Notes: generated from the letters alone by a model not told the origin. 64,000 nt of DNA from Pseudovibrio japonicus (GCF_014651595.1 NZ_BMXE01000003.1:248001-312000), one strand, 5' to 3'. Shown: positions 35,566-45,511, counted from the stretch's first letter. Made by a program: numbers and translations.

Positions 35566-35910
35566 ATGGCGCATCATAAGTTTCATGTAAAGGTAATGCC
35601 TCTTAAACACTCAGGTTCGGGACGCGTCATGATTAAGTACAATCGACGTGACGGTGCTCAAGAAAATGAGCGAGTTATAATAACGAAAAACAAGAAAGCT
35701 CGATGCACTGCAGTTGTTTGGGGCCATGAAGAAGCTGAAGACGTAATCAAATTGGATGTGGACCTGCTAACCAAACTTGATTTGAATGAGGGGGATGAAG
35801 TTTATCTCTGGGTCGACCGAGCTAGTTTTCGGGGGAGACTGAAATCGTATGTCTATGAGGGGCTTTGGTTCTTGGGAGAGTTACCCGGTATCTTATTGCT
35901 GTGGAGGTAA
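35566..35910 (+). CDS. Uncharacterised 114-residue protein
   Basis: Starts MAHHKFHVKVMPLKHSGSGR only 3 bp after the toxin stop. The first half is basic with beta-like alternation (VMIKYNRRDG, RVIITKNKKARC); a later stretch LTKLDLNEGDEVYLWV resembles the loop-strand of small beta-barrel or AbrB-like domains, but I do not recognise a family. Position right behind the toxin-antitoxin pair suggests co-transcription. The C-terminal residues (LPGILLLWR) run into the terminator. A longer frame starting 27 codons upstream would overlap the toxin remnant and is less likely. Confidence 0.5.
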   Translation: MAHHKFHVKVMPLKHSGSGRVMIKYNRRDGAQENERVIITKNKKARCTAVVWGHEEAEDVIKLDVDLLTKLDLNEGDEVYLWVDRASFRGRLKSYVYEGLWFLGELPGILLLWR

Positions 35911-35936
35911 ACACCCGGCTACATGAGCCGGGTGTT
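35911..35936. terminator. Bidirectional terminator hairpin
   Basis: Perfect 10-bp stem ACACCCGGCT / AGCCGGGTGT with loop ACATG, lying between the convergent small gene and the 5-oxoprolinase gene. T/A stretches on either side are short. Confidence 0.75.
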
Positions 35937-35941
35937 CCCAA

Positions 35942-38900
35942 TTAGTTTGCTTTGCCCCAGCCGCCGCTGGTTGGGGGGACGACTGTGATGGCTTCGCCTG
36001 CTTCCAGAATGGTTTGGTCGCAGCCTTTGAGTTCTTCCAGTTGTCCAGAGTTGCGGCGCACGAAGGTGCGGCCCATTTGGCCGTTTTCGCCGCCTTCCAT
36101 GCCTTTGGGGGCGATGGTTCTGTGGGAGGCGAGGATGGCGCAGTCCATCTTTTCAAGGAAGCGGATGGTGCGTTTGGTGCCGTCGCCAGCGTGCCACTTG
36201 CCTTTGCCGCCTGAGCCTTTGCGGATGTGGAAGTCTTCCAGCAGGACCGGGTAGCGGAACTCCAGAACCTCAGGATCGGTAAGGCGGGAGTTGGTCATGT
36301 GGACGTGAACGCCATCGGTGCCGTTGAAGCCCGGGCCAGCCGGAGAGCCGGAACATAGGGTCTCGTAGTACTGATAGGTGTCGTTGCCGAAGGTCAGGTT
36401 GTTCATGGAACCCTGACTATTTGCCATAGCACCAAGTGCTGCGAACAAGGCGTTGGTGATGTGCTGTGAGGTTTCCACGTTGCCTGCCACAACTGCGGCC
36501 GGATAATGCGGCCGCAGCATGGAGCCTTCCGGCACCACAATGTTGATTGGGCGCAGGCAGCCTGCATTCATCGGGATGTGACCTTCCACCATGACGCGGA
36601 AGCAGTAGAGAACAGCGGCACGGGTGACTGGTTCCGGTGCGTTGAAGTTGTTGGGCTTCATATCGCTGGTGCCGGTGAAGTCCACCGTTGCTTCGCGCTT
36701 TTCCTTATCGACGGTGATTTTGACCTTGATGGTTGAGCCCTGATCGGTCGGGTACTCGTAGGTGCTATCGGAGAGTGCTTCGATAACGCGGCGCACGCTT
36801 TCTTCGGCGTTGTCCTGAACGTGGCCCATATATGCTTGCACGGTTTCCAGACCGAAGTGGTCTGTCATCTTGCGCAGTTCCTGAACGCCTTTTTCATTTG
36901 CTGCGATCTGGGCTTTCAGGTCAGCCACGTTCTGGTGCACGTTACGGACAGGGTACTTGTGGTTGGTAAGCAGCTCGACCAGCGCTTCTTCGCGGAACTC
37001 GCCCTGATCTACAAGCTTGAAGTTGTCGATCAAGACGCCTTCTTCGTTCACATTGGTGGCAAGCGGGGTCATTGAGCCGGGAGCGGAGCCGCCGACATCT
37101 GCATGGTGACCACGGGAGGCGGACCAGAACAGGATCTCTTTGCCGTTGTCGTCAAACACCGGAGAAACAACGGTTATGTCGGGCAGGTGGGTTCCGCCGT
37201 TGTAAGGGGCGTTGAGAGCGAACACATCGCCCGGTTTGATTTTGCCTTTGTTGAGCGCAATGATGGCCTCAACGGAGCGGTCCATGGAGCCAAGGTGCAC
37301 CGGCATGTGCGGTGCATTGGCAACCAGAGCGCCGTTTTGGTCAAAGACTGCGCAGGAGAAATCCAGACGCTCCTTGATGTTCACGGAGTAGGCGGTGTTC
37401 TGGAGGGTAACACCCATCTGTTCGGCAATGGACATGAAGAGGTTGTTGAACACTTCCAGCATCACAGGGTCAGCGGTGGTGCCCAGAGCGAGCTTCCTCT
37501 CCAGCGGGATGGTGCGTGTTAGAATGATGTGGTTCTTGGCATTGACCTCAGCCTGCCAGCCTGGCTCGACGACGATCGTGGCGTGTGGTTCCATGATAAG
37601 AGCTGGGCCTTGCAACTTCATGCCCGGCTGGAAATGGTCGCGTTTGAGGATGGAGGCGTCCTGCCATTTGCCATTGGCGTAGAATTGCGTTTGCTCGGCA
37701 ATTTCAGGGGTGTGTGTTGCCTGCTCCAGATCTGGTTCCTGAAGGCCTGCGCCGCCGCCTACGGCTTCCACTTCGAGGGCTTCAACCACGATGGTTTTGT
37801 TCTCGTAGGCGAAGCCGAACTGTTTGATGTGGTTTTCGGTGAAGGCTGTGATCATGGCGTCCATGTCAGCGGTGTTCAGATCCACGGCGATCGGGGTATC
37901 GGTGCCGTCGTAGCGCAGGTGAGCACGTGGCAAGATGGAGAGGCCGTCTTCGGTGACGCCCTGGTTTATGACTTCTGTCTTGGCGTCTTTTGCAAGGCGT
38001 TGGGCGAGGTCTTCGAGCGCTGCCAGATGGTCTGCGTTCAGATCTTTCACCACGGCTTGCTGGCGGGTTGCGCGGATATCGGCAAGGCCCATGCCATAGG
38101 CAGACAAGATGCCGGAGAGCGGGTGCACGATGACGGTTTTCATGCCGAGGCTGTCGGCGACCATGCAGGCGCTTTGACCGCCCGCGCCGCCAAAGCAGGT
38201 GAGGGCGTATTCGGTGACGTCGTAGCCGCGTTGTACGGAGATCTTCTTGATGGCGTTGGCCATGTTCTCGACGGCGATTTTCTGGAAGCCTTCTGCCACT
38301 TCCTCTCCGGTTCTGCCGTCGCCGATTTCAGCGGCCAGTGTGTTGAAGGCGGTTTTGACGTCTTCGATTGCCAGAGGCTCGTTCTGATTTGGTCCGAAGA
38401 TTTTCGGGAAGTAGGCAGGGTTGAGTTTGGCGGTCATCACGTTGGCGTCGGTGACGGTGAGTGGACCACCTCTGCGGTAGCATTTGGGGCCGGGGTTTGC
38501 GCCAGCAGAATCCGGGCCAACCTGAAAGCGACCATCCTTATAATGAAGGATGGAGCCACCGCCTGCGGCAACAGTATGGATCATCATCATGGGTGCACGC
38601 ATGCGCACGCCAGCCACTTCGGTTTCAAAGGCGCGTTCGAACTCGCCGTCGAAGTGGGAGACGTCGGTGGAGGTGCCGCCCATGTCAAAGCCAATGAGTT
38701 TCTCAAAGCCTGCCATCTTGGAGGTTTCAACTGCACCAACAACGCCGCCAGCGGGGCCAGAGAGGATGGCGTCTTTGCCCTGAAAGAGGGAAGCATCAGT
38801 CAGGCCACCGGAGGACTGCATGAACATGAGGCGGCAGTCGCTGTTCTCGATGTCGAGCTCGCTGGCGACTTGATCCACGTAACGACGCAGGATCGGGGAG

Positions 38901-39547
38901 AGGTAGGCGTCCACAACGGTGGTGTCGCCACGGCCAACCAGTTTCATGAGCGGGGAGACTTCATGGCTGACAGAGATTTGCGGGAAGCCGACTTGCTGTG
39001 CGATGTCGGCCAGCTGCTTCTCGTGCTCAGGATATGCGTAGGCGTGCATCAGGACAATGGCGATGGAGCGGATGCCATCTGCGTAGGCCGCTTCCAGCTG
39101 GGTTTTGATCTGGTCAAGGTCCTGCGTTGCTTCAATTGTTCCGTCTGCGCGGACACGTTCGTCTGCTTCAAGAACCTGATCGTAGAGCAGTTCTGGTTTG
39201 ATGATTTCTTTTGCAAAGATGTCCGGGCGGGCCTGATAGCCGATTTCCAGAGCGTCGCGGAAGCCTTTGGTGATGAGAAGCAGGGTGCGGTCACCCTTGC
39301 GCTCCAGCAGTGCGTTGGTTGCAACTGTGGTGCCCATCTTCACGGTGGCGATCTGGTCGGAGGGGATGCGGGTGTCCGGGGCAATGCCCATGAGGTCGCG
39401 AATGCCCTGAATGGCGGCGTCTTTGTAGGCCTCGGGGTTTTCGGAGAGGACTTTATGGGCGCGGATTTCTCCTTGCGGTGTGCGTGCAACGATGTCGGTG
39501 AAGGTGCCGCCGCGATCGATCCAGAAGTCCCACTTGGCCGTTGTCAT
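35942..39547 (-). CDS. 5-oxoprolinase (ATP-hydrolysing), HyuA-HyuB fused form
   Basis: A 1201-residue enzyme that opens 5-oxoproline (pyroglutamate) to glutamate with ATP, part of glutathione turnover. The N-terminal HyuA-like half starts [20 protein letters not shown] (phosphate loop) and contains [17 protein letters not shown] near residue 290 and [16 protein letters not shown] near 455. The HyuB-like half begins near residue 690 ([20 protein letters not shown]) and contains HPDITVVSP-type elements and [11 protein letters not shown]. Fusion of both subunits in one chain is typical of true 5-oxoprolinases; acetone carboxylase-like or hydantoinase enzymes have separate subunits. Divergent from a MarR-type regulator 230 bp away. 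Confidence 0.88.
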   Translation of the reverse strand: MTTAKWDFWIDRGGTFTDIVARTPQGEIRAHKVLSENPEAYKDAAIQGIRDLMGIAPDTRIPSDQIATVKMGTTVATNALLERKGDRTLLLITKGFRDALEIGYQARPDIFAKEIIKPELLYDQVLEADERVRADGTIEATQDLDQIKTQLEAAYADGIRSIAIVLMHAYAYPEHEKQLADIAQQVGFPQISVSHEVSPLMKLVGRGDTTVVDAYLSPILRRYVDQVASELDIENSDCRLMFMQSSGGLTDASLFQGKDAILSGPAGGVVGAVETSKMAGFEKLIGFDMGGTSTDVSHFDGEFERAFETEVAGVRMRAPMMMIHTVAAGGGSILHYKDGRFQVGPDSAGANPGPKCYRRGGPLTVTDANVMTAKLNPAYFPKIFGPNQNEPLAIEDVKTAFNTLAAEIGDGRTGEEVAEGFQKIAVENMANAIKKISVQRGYDVTEYALTCFGGAGGQSACMVADSLGMKTVIVHPLSGILSAYGMGLADIRATRQQAVVKDLNADHLAALEDLAQRLAKDAKTEVINQGVTEDGLSILPRAHLRYDGTDTPIAVDLNTADMDAMITAFTENHIKQFGFAYENKTIVVEALEVEAVGGGAGLQEPDLEQATHTPEIAEQTQFYANGKWQDASILKRDHFQPGMKLQGPALIMEPHATIVVEPGWQAEVNAKNHIILTRTIPLERKLALGTTADPVMLEVFNNLFMSIAEQMGVTLQNTAYSVNIKERLDFSCAVFDQNGALVANAPHMPVHLGSMDRSVEAIIALNKGKIKPGDVFALNAPYNGGTHLPDITVVSPVFDDNGKEILFWSASRGHHADVGGSAPGSMTPLATNVNEEGVLIDNFKLVDQGEFREEALVELLTNHKYPVRNVHQNVADLKAQIAANEKGVQELRKMTDHFGLETVQAYMGHVQDNAEESVRRVIEALSDSTYEYPTDQGSTIKVKITVDKEKREATVDFTGTSDMKPNNFNAPEPVTRAAVLYCFRVMVEGHIPMNAGCLRPINIVVPEGSMLRPHYPAAVVAGNVETSQHITNALFAALGAMANSQGSMNNLTFGNDTYQYYETLCSGSPAGPGFNGTDGVHVHMTNSRLTDPEVLEFRYPVLLEDFHIRKGSGGKGKWHAGDGTKRTIRFLEKMDCAILASHRTIAPKGMEGGENGQMGRTFVRRNSGQLEELKGCDQTILEAGEAITVVPPTSGGWGKAN

Positions 39548-39590
39548 GCTTTTGTCCCCGCCTCAAATTTGAAAATGTAATCTGTGATAC

Positions 39591-39607
39591 ATCTATAAAA
39601 TGTAGAT
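39591..39607. promoter_or_regulatory. Small inverted repeat in the divergent 5-oxoprolinase/marR promoter region
   Basis: ATCTA-7 nt-TAGAT within the AT-rich segment just upstream of the 5-oxoprolinase start. It is a candidate MarR-family operator only because of its position and symmetry. Confidence 0.3.
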
Positions 39608-39778
39608 AAAATGTCAATATGGATGTGGTCGTGTTATGGACACTTGCGGTGTTCTGTGTCGATATTTTCGGGGAACTGTCGTTGGGCAGAGCTTGTATGG
39701 CGTGTGTAACTGACGACATTATGGAGCGCGAGAGAATGCGAATCTGGGCTGTTTCAGTTGGGAAGGTGTGAGGTCAAA

Positions 39779-40321
39779 ATGAGTGATGCTGTGAAGCCGA
39801 AGACTGCAGGAGGACTGGGCGTTGGGCCGGTCGTGTCCTCATCGCAGCTTGCATCGGGTGAGTTGCCTGCGCTGTCCGAAGTGGAGTTTGCGGTGACGAT
39901 GATGGTCAACGCCTATCACCGTTGGATGGTGCGCTGCATGGCGGCGGCGGGGCAGGAGGGGTTATCCCCGCTGGAAACACTGGTGCTACACTCTGTCAAT
40001 CACCGTGAACGTTCAAAGACGCTGGCTGATCTGTGCCTTGTCCTGAATATTGAAGATACGCACACGGTGTCCTACGCGCTGAAGAAGCTGGAGAAGGCGG
40101 GACTTATTCAAGCTGGTAAACGCGGTAAGGAGAAGACTGCCGAGATTACTGATGCGGGGCGTGAGCTGTGCGAAGCGTATAAGCAGTTGCGGGATGCCTT
40201 GCTTGTGAAGCCTGTAAAGGAGCTGGGGCAGGATGAAGGGGAGCTGTCTCGGCTTGCATCCGTTTTGCGTAGTGTGTCTGGTCATTATGATCAGGCTGCA
40301 CGGTCCGCTGCTGCAATGTAA
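39779..40321 (+). CDS. MarR-type winged-helix regulator
   Basis: A 180-residue regulator. An N-terminal extension (about 40 residues) precedes helices SEVEFAVTMMVNAYHRWMVRCM, the winged helix LADLCLVLNIEDTHTVSYALKKLEKAGLIQ and the wing KRGKEKTAEITDAG. The start at 39779 has GAGG 8 nt upstream; an ATG seven codons before lacks one. Divergent from 5-oxoprolinase, so it probably controls that gene in response to 5-oxoproline or a related amino-acid signal; this is inference. Confidence 0.8.
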   Translation: MSDAVKPKTAGGLGVGPVVSSSQLASGELPALSEVEFAVTMMVNAYHRWMVRCMAAAGQEGLSPLETLVLHSVNHRERSKTLADLCLVLNIEDTHTVSYALKKLEKAGLIQAGKRGKEKTAEITDAGRELCEAYKQLRDALLVKPVKELGQDEGELSRLASVLRSVSGHYDQAARSAAAM

Positions 40322-40327
40322 GAGGGA

Positions 40328-40348
40328 TGCGGCAGGTTTACTGCCGCA
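40328..40348. terminator. Hairpin between convergent genes
   Basis: Perfect 8-bp stem TGCGGCAG / CTGCCGCA with GTTTA loop, between the MarR-type stop and the DoxX-like stop. Only CGCCTTT follows on the plus strand, so it is a moderate terminator. Confidence 0.6.
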
Positions 40349-40353
40349 CGCCT

Positions 40354-41259
40354 TTAATCGACACGTTCGATTTCGGTGAGCGCGGTGTCACCCATCAGCA
40401 GCTTGATCCACCCGGGTACCTTTCCGGTTCTGCGCAACACACCATCTATGGAGAATTCTCCGGCTCCTGTGGTGGTGAAGCTCAGATAGGATGCAAACAG
40501 GATCAGCGGAAGCTCCCATGAAACGGCGGTGGCGAACGAGACGAAACCGTGTTCCAGTGCACCGCTGATCATTGCAGCAAACAGGATATAGGCTGCTCCC
40601 AGGAAGCAGGAGAGGCGGGTAAGCAGACCGAGCCCAATTCCGATTGCAATGCCGAGTTCTGCCAAGCCCGCCAGATCAATGAGCATGGCTGGGTTTGCAA
40701 GGCCCAGAAGTGAGAAGAACTCCACGTGCTCCATGTAGGGCAGGGAACCGGCAAACAGTTTGTCGGTGAAGTGCGGCACCATGACGAAGCCAACAAGCAA
40801 ACGGAAGAACGTGAGCTGCCATTGCCACAGTGTCAGGCCTCTGCCAGCTGTCTCAAAAGAGTTGCGCTGGATTGTGCTGAGGAACCAAACGAGGTTGACA
40901 ACGAACGCAAAGGCGAGTGGCCAGCTGAGCAGGAACGCGTAATACAGCGAAGCAATGCGCCAAGCCACGAGCAGGCAGAGCAATTGGCACAGGAAGCCAA
41001 GCGTAAAGCTCTTGGGCACGACGATCACAACAAAGAAGAATGCCAGTGCCAACCAGATCAGCAGTGGTCGCAAGGCCGATTCCGGTATGGGCGACATGAG
41101 CACATCCAAAGAGATGAGTGCTGCAACGCCAAGTAAAACGGCGGTTATGAGGGATTGAAACAGTTGGAAGAACGACAAGTAGTGGAAGGGTCGTGCAATC
41201 TCTGCCAGATCCTCCTCTTCGCTCACATCATCAGAGTTTCCATTGCTCTTGTTTGTCAT
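40354..41259 (-). CDS. DoxX-like integral membrane protein
   Basis: A 301-residue protein. An acidic N-terminus is followed by about eight hydrophobic helices. The C-terminal half carries the DoxX pattern: FFRLLVGFVMVPHFTDKLFAG, FFSLLGLANPAMLIDLAGLAELGIAIGIGLGLLTRLSCFLG (with the conserved ELG) and an ending helix. The N-terminal four helices form an extra domain. DoxX proteins are linked to membrane redox and oxidative stress, but the exact role is unknown. GAGGTAGCT precedes the ATG on the coding strand. Confidence 0.75.
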   Translation of the reverse strand: MTNKSNGNSDDVSEEEDLAEIARPFHYLSFFQLFQSLITAVLLGVAALISLDVLMSPIPESALRPLLIWLALAFFFVVIVVPKSFTLGFLCQLLCLLVAWRIASLYYAFLLSWPLAFAFVVNLVWFLSTIQRNSFETAGRGLTLWQWQLTFFRLLVGFVMVPHFTDKLFAGSLPYMEHVEFFSLLGLANPAMLIDLAGLAELGIAIGIGLGLLTRLSCFLGAAYILFAAMISGALEHGFVSFATAVSWELPLILFASYLSFTTTGAGEFSIDGVLRRTGKVPGWIKLLMGDTALTEIERVD

Positions 41260-41380
41260 AGCTACCTCACAGGGAATCCCGAGAGCGGGTCATTTGTAAC
41301 AGGGTAGCGCGCTGCGCCTAACGAGAGATATCCTGCTATTCTCGCTAGGCTTATTTGAGAGGTTAGACGGTTTTAAGAGA

Positions 41381-43459
41381 TCAGACGGACTGAGCGGATT
41401 CGACCTGCATTGTTTCATCCTCTCCCAGCCGACAGCGGATGTTTGCATGCGGGTTTTGTGGGTCCACATTGGCGGGTTTGCCGAAATAGTAGCCCTGCAC
41501 GATGTCGCAGCCACCTGCCCGCAGGATCTGTGCCTGCATCTCGTCTTCGACGCCTTCGGCTGTGATCAACACGTCAAGTGAGCGGCCAAGACCGATGATT
41601 GCGGCGACAATGGCATCGGTATGAGCATCCTTGCCGATGTTCATGATGAAGCTGCGATCGATCTTGATCTTGTTGAAGGGGAAGCGCGAGAGATAACTCA
41701 GGGATGAATAGCCGGTTCCAAAGTCATCCATGGCAATGGAAACACCCATATCGCCGATCTTTCTGAGGGACTTAACCACGCTTGTGGTGTCCGCAATCAG
41801 GAGGCTTTCTGTGATTTCGATTTCAAGACGCTCCGGCGCGAGACCGGATTCTTCAAGGGCTTCGGTGATCTTCTGCTCGATCAGGCCGGATTTAAACTGG
41901 GCCGGTGAGAAGTTGACTGCGACTTTGAGGCTTGGGTCAGACCAGCTCGCAGCATCGGCGCAGGCTTTTTTGAGTACGTATTCGCCCAAGGCTTCGATGA
42001 GGCCTGTGTCCTCTGCGATCGGAATGAAGATTTCCGGAGAGATGCGGCCCTTTTCCGGGTGGACCCAGCGGAGCAGCGCTTCAAAGGCTTTGAGCTTGTT
42101 ATCTGCCAGTCCAACCTGTGCCTGATACACGACCGAGAAGCCATCCTGCTTCAGGGCCCGGATCATCTCGGTTTCCAGTTCGCGACGGCGCTGCAGTTCT
42201 TCGTCCATGCTGGCTTCGTACCATGTGTAGATGGAACGGCCGCCATTCTTGGAGCGGTAGAGCGCAAGGTCTGCGCAATGGAGCAGACGGGAGGAGCGCC
42301 ATGCAGCGTCCGTTGCCTGTGCTATGCCCATGGAGAGGGAGATCCGGATTTCCTTGTTGTCGATGACGCAGTCGGTATTAGTTGTCGCCAGTGCGCGCTG
42401 GGCGAGGACGGTGATGTCATGGCGGGTGTAATCACCCTCGATCATGACGGCAAATTCATCGCCGGAAAGGCGTGAGACGAGATGCTCTGTGAACACAAGG
42501 CGCAAGCGGTCTGAGATGATCTGTAGGAAGGTGTCTCCCGCAGCGTGGCCGTGATTGTCGTTCACTTCCTTGAATTTATCGACGTCAATGGCGATGACGT
42601 AGACATTTGAAGCTGTGATGGAGGCTTTGCGTAAGGCCTTGTTCAGCTCGTCGGAAAAGACGGCGCGGTTTGGCAGATGGGTGAGCGGGTCGTTGTGTGC
42701 CAGAAAGCGGATGGTTTTGGAGGTCTTCCAGCGATCATGCAGGCCTTTCCATGCAAACATGATGGAGGTTAACGCAACAACGACAACAAGCAGGAAGGCG
42801 AAGGCGGAGCCAAAGGCGATGGTGTCGAGAAAGACGATTGTGCTGAGCTTTGGCTTGGTGAAGAAGATAAAGCCGCCGCGGACTCTGTTTTCCTCATTCA
42901 CGTAGGGAATGATGGTGCCGAACTCTGGAATTTTCCACTCGAACCAATCGAAGTTGGTGTAGATCTCCTGCTCTCCCGACTTGAGAGCGGCGTGCCATGC
43001 CTCGTAGGCCTTCGGGTCGGAAAGGATTTGATTGACACGGGAGCGTGTCATATTCCGCGGATACACAGCCAAAGGACGGCCGGGAACGTTGACGACCAGA
43101 AGCTCCAGCTCATGAAACTGCTCTGCTAAAGCTTGCGTAACGGATACAGCCTTGGCGTAAGGTAGTTTCCAGCTTGGCGAGATGATCTCGGGCGCTTTTT
43201 CAGGATTGGAGCCGCGCAGGCCGAAATCTAAGGAAGCAGAGGAGTTGTGTGGTCCCATTTGCTCAGGGACCGGGGCTTCAAACGGCTGATGCGACGCGAT
43301 GATCGTCTTTGCGGTTTCGAAATCTTTCTGAGCTTCGGATTTGAATAGATAATATAAAGTCGCCTGATCAATGGCGTAAAAACTTGTGGCGATGACGCCA
43401 ATCACAGCAAATACTATGGAGGCGTAAAGTAACTTTCGATGTGGAGGTATCGTTTCCAC
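41381..43459 (-). CDS. Membrane-bound GGDEF-EAL c-di-GMP signalling protein
   Basis: About 692 residues. TM1 (LLYASIVFAVIGVIATSFYAI) lies at residues 9-29, then a periplasmic sensor region of about 200 residues, TM2 (IVFLDTIAFGSAFAFLLVVVVALTSI), then GGDEF with the variant LSGDEF near residue 331 and EAL with FEALLRW near 458 and DDFGTGYSSLSYL. SGDEF variants can be active, so cyclase function is open; the EAL site looks intact. Start: a GTG at 43459 preceded by GGGGATTTCAA places TM1 at a normal distance. The frame stays open 39 codons farther upstream to an ATG at 43576, but that part has no protein-like features. Confidence 0.85.
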   Translation of the reverse strand: METIPPHRKLLYASIVFAVIGVIATSFYAIDQATLYYLFKSEAQKDFETAKTIIASHQPFEAPVPEQMGPHNSSASLDFGLRGSNPEKAPEIISPSWKLPYAKAVSVTQALAEQFHELELLVVNVPGRPLAVYPRNMTRSRVNQILSDPKAYEAWHAALKSGEQEIYTNFDWFEWKIPEFGTIIPYVNEENRVRGGFIFFTKPKLSTIVFLDTIAFGSAFAFLLVVVVALTSIMFAWKGLHDRWKTSKTIRFLAHNDPLTHLPNRAVFSDELNKALRKASITASNVYVIAIDVDKFKEVNDNHGHAAGDTFLQIISDRLRLVFTEHLVSRLSGDEFAVMIEGDYTRHDITVLAQRALATTNTDCVIDNKEIRISLSMGIAQATDAAWRSSRLLHCADLALYRSKNGGRSIYTWYEASMDEELQRRRELETEMIRALKQDGFSVVYQAQVGLADNKLKAFEALLRWVHPEKGRISPEIFIPIAEDTGLIEALGEYVLKKACADAASWSDPSLKVAVNFSPAQFKSGLIEQKITEALEESGLAPERLEIEITESLLIADTTSVVKSLRKIGDMGVSIAMDDFGTGYSSLSYLSRFPFNKIKIDRSFIMNIGKDAHTDAIVAAIIGLGRSLDVLITAEGVEDEMQAQILRAGGCDIVQGYYFGKPANVDPQNPHANIRCRLGEDETMQVESAQSV

Positions 43460-43795
43460 TTGAAATCCCCATTCCAAAGCGCTGAAAATGTTGCGCTGGC
43501 AGCAGGCAACCGAAAATGAGTTGGTGCTGTTACATATATAAGTATTCAATAGATAACGAATATATTTGTAATTCATTACCCATGTGTTTCAGGGGTATAT
43601 AATTAAGGGGCGAGCTTGAGCCGGACACTTGGGCAGGGTGCGTTTTGTCCGCTGGGAGGAAATAAAACCCAAGGGAAACAACCAATTCGGATTGATAAAT
43701 AATTTGTTAGGTATAAACCTGATTTGTAGTGATAAATTTGCTTGCTGTCTGTTCAGCGAAATTGTCATGTAGGTTGAAGAGAGAGCAGGATACCG
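43460..43795. other. Divergent intergenic region
   Basis: About 335 bp, AT-rich, between the GGDEF-EAL GTG start and the DjlA-like ATG. Minus-strand frames here look non-coding. It should hold both promoters. Confidence 0.4.
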
Positions 43796-44488
43796 ATGAA
43801 TTTTTGGAGCAGCTTTGGCAATATTGTAGGTGCACTGCAGAGTGGTGGTGCCCAGCTGGTTGACCGGCTGCAACAGCTTGTTCAATCGGTTGGTGAAGCA
43901 CGCCGGAATGTTGCCTTCACGGTTGCCATGATTGCATTGTCGGCAAAGATGGCTAAAGCCGATGGTGTTGTAACTGCTGATGAAGTGATCGCGTTCTATG
44001 ATTTGTTTGAGGTGCCGGAGGGCGAAGAGCGCAACGTCGCGCGGCTCTTTCAGCTGGCTCAGCAGGACGTCGCGGGCTTTGAGACCTATGCCTCCAAACT
44101 GTCCGTCTGGTTTGCAGAAGACGAGAGTGCGCGCACGGATGTGCTGGACGGGCTCTTTTACATCGCCAAGGCTGACGGGGTGATCCATGAAAGAGAGATC
44201 GCCTATCTGAGCCGGATTGCCGAGATCTTTGGCATCGATCCGGTTTGTTTTTCCCAGATCAAAGCCCGACATATAAGAGGCGGTGGAGATCCGTATCTGG
44301 TTCTCGGCATTGATATGGGTGCAAGTGATAAAGAGGTCCGCTCCTCTTATCGCCAGCAAGTTCGGGAAACGCACCCTGATAGCCTGATTGGCCGGGGGGT
44401 TCCCGAGGAGTTCGTCAAGATCGCCAGCGATAAGCTGGTCGCATTGAATAAAGCGTATGAGCAGATCTGCGCAGAACGAGGAATATGA
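43796..44488 (+). CDS. DjlA-like protein: TerB domain plus C-terminal J domain
   Basis: A 230-residue protein. Residues about 30-150 form a TerB-like helical domain (ALSAKMAKADGVVTADEVIAF and a second IAKADGVIHEREIAYLSRIA, the acidic helix-loop repeats of TerB). Residues about 163-230 form a J domain (DPYLVLGIDMGASDKEVRSSYRQ, then the HPD motif in RETHPDS), which would stimulate a DnaK ATPase. Unlike E. coli DjlA there is no transmembrane anchor. Its stop overlaps the amidase start by 4 nt (ATGA), so chaperone adaptor and cell-wall amidase are translationally coupled. Confidence 0.88.
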   Translation: MNFWSSFGNIVGALQSGGAQLVDRLQQLVQSVGEARRNVAFTVAMIALSAKMAKADGVVTADEVIAFYDLFEVPEGEERNVARLFQLAQQDVAGFETYASKLSVWFAEDESARTDVLDGLFYIAKADGVIHEREIAYLSRIAEIFGIDPVCFSQIKARHIRGGGDPYLVLGIDMGASDKEVRSSYRQQVRETHPDSLIGRGVPEEFVKIASDKLVALNKAYEQICAERGI

Positions 44489-45249
44489 GCGTTAAACCTG
44501 AATGCGCAGTGCCTGCGCGTCTTCGTCCATCTCCAAATCATAATGAACGTCGCGTCCCGGCTGTTGAAATGCTGATCTTGCATTACACGGCGATGGAAAG
44601 TGCCGAGAAGGCGATCTCCTGGCTGTGTGATCCGCGTTCGGAAGTCTCCTGTCATTATCTGGTTGATGAGCAGGGCATGGTTACGCAGATGGTGCCGGAG
44701 GGGCGGCGCGCGTGGCATGCCGGTGCTTCTCGATGGAAAGGGCTGGAGGATCTCAACTCCCGGAGTATCGGGATCGAGATTGCCAATGCGGGCGATTTGG
44801 ATGAGGGGACAGAAGAGTATCCAGATGCGCAGATCGAAGCGGTGATCGCTTTGGCGAAGGATATTTGTGAACGCCACAACATTGCACCTGAGTTGGTGCT
44901 TGGGCATTCGGATATTGCGCCATCGCGTAAAAAGGACCCGGGTCGCCACTTCCCATGGGCGCGGCTGGCTGATGCGGGTGTGGGCCATTATATAGAGCCG
45001 GTGGACATTGATGCTTCCAGCTTCTTCCAGGAAGGTGATGAGGGGCAGCCGATTGAAGCCTTGCAGTCGCTGCTGGGGCTTTATGGGTATGATGTCATGG
45101 TCAGCGGTGTGTTCGATGAGAAGACCAGACATGCTGTTGAGGCATTCCAGCGTCATTTCCGGCCTGCAAAGGTCGATGGGATTGCCGATGCGCAGACTAT
45201 TGCGACGCTGCATGGGCTACTCAAGCAGCTAAAATCCATCGGAACGTGA
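44485..45249 (+). CDS. N-acetylmuramoyl-L-alanine amidase (Amidase_2) with peptidoglycan-binding domain
   Basis: A 254-residue AmpD/AmiD-type zinc amidase. Ligands are visible: His33 in LILHYTA, then His and Asp ten residues apart in LGHSDIAPSRKKDPG, the AmpD spacing. A C-terminal PG_binding_1 domain (QPIEALQSLLGLYGYDVMVSGVFDE, then AVEAFQRHFRP) sits at about 190-250. No signal peptide is seen, so it probably acts in the cytoplasm on recycled anhydro-muropeptides, or is exported by a non-Sec route. It overlaps the DjlA-like gene. Confidence 0.88.
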   Translation: MSVKPECAVPARLRPSPNHNERRVPAVEMLILHYTAMESAEKAISWLCDPRSEVSCHYLVDEQGMVTQMVPEGRRAWHAGASRWKGLEDLNSRSIGIEIANAGDLDEGTEEYPDAQIEAVIALAKDICERHNIAPELVLGHSDIAPSRKKDPGRHFPWARLADAGVGHYIEPVDIDASSFFQEGDEGQPIEALQSLLGLYGYDVMVSGVFDEKTRHAVEAFQRHFRPAKVDGIADAQTIATLHGLLKQLKSIGT

Positions 45250-45355
45250 TGGATATCATAGAAAACGCTGCGAAATAGGGTTTAATACGTAATTGAATTA
45301 TGAATTAATTACGTAGGGGAAGGTCTTCGATTTGCTGAAAAGCTTCCCAAGGTAA

Positions 45356-45385
45356 GGCCGATGTGTCCAGCATCGGCCATTTTTG
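45356..45385 (+). terminator. Rho-independent terminator after the amidase gene
   Basis: Perfect 8-bp stem GGCCGATG / CATCGGCC followed by ATTTTTG. Confidence 0.88.
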
Positions 45386-45511
45386 TGTCACAAACTAAGG
45401 TTTATGCCATATTTTAAACATTAAAAATGTAACTTTTCGTGATTAAAACTGTCTGATTTTCGTCTCATCTTCCAACGATAACATCCTTGCTCAAAACATG
45501 ATTGCCAGGAT

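Noticed and set aside
37529-39580. 683-codon open frame on the plus strand opposite the 5-oxoprolinase gene
   Set aside because: It is antisense to a well-conserved enzyme, its translation has odd Gly/His/Val/Cys-rich composition with no domain, and it arises from the third-position codon bias of the real gene.
41381-43576. Start of the third GGDEF-EAL gene at the distal ATG (43576)
   Set aside because: It would add 39 residues with no protein-like pattern before the first membrane helix; the GTG at 43459 has a good ribosome site.
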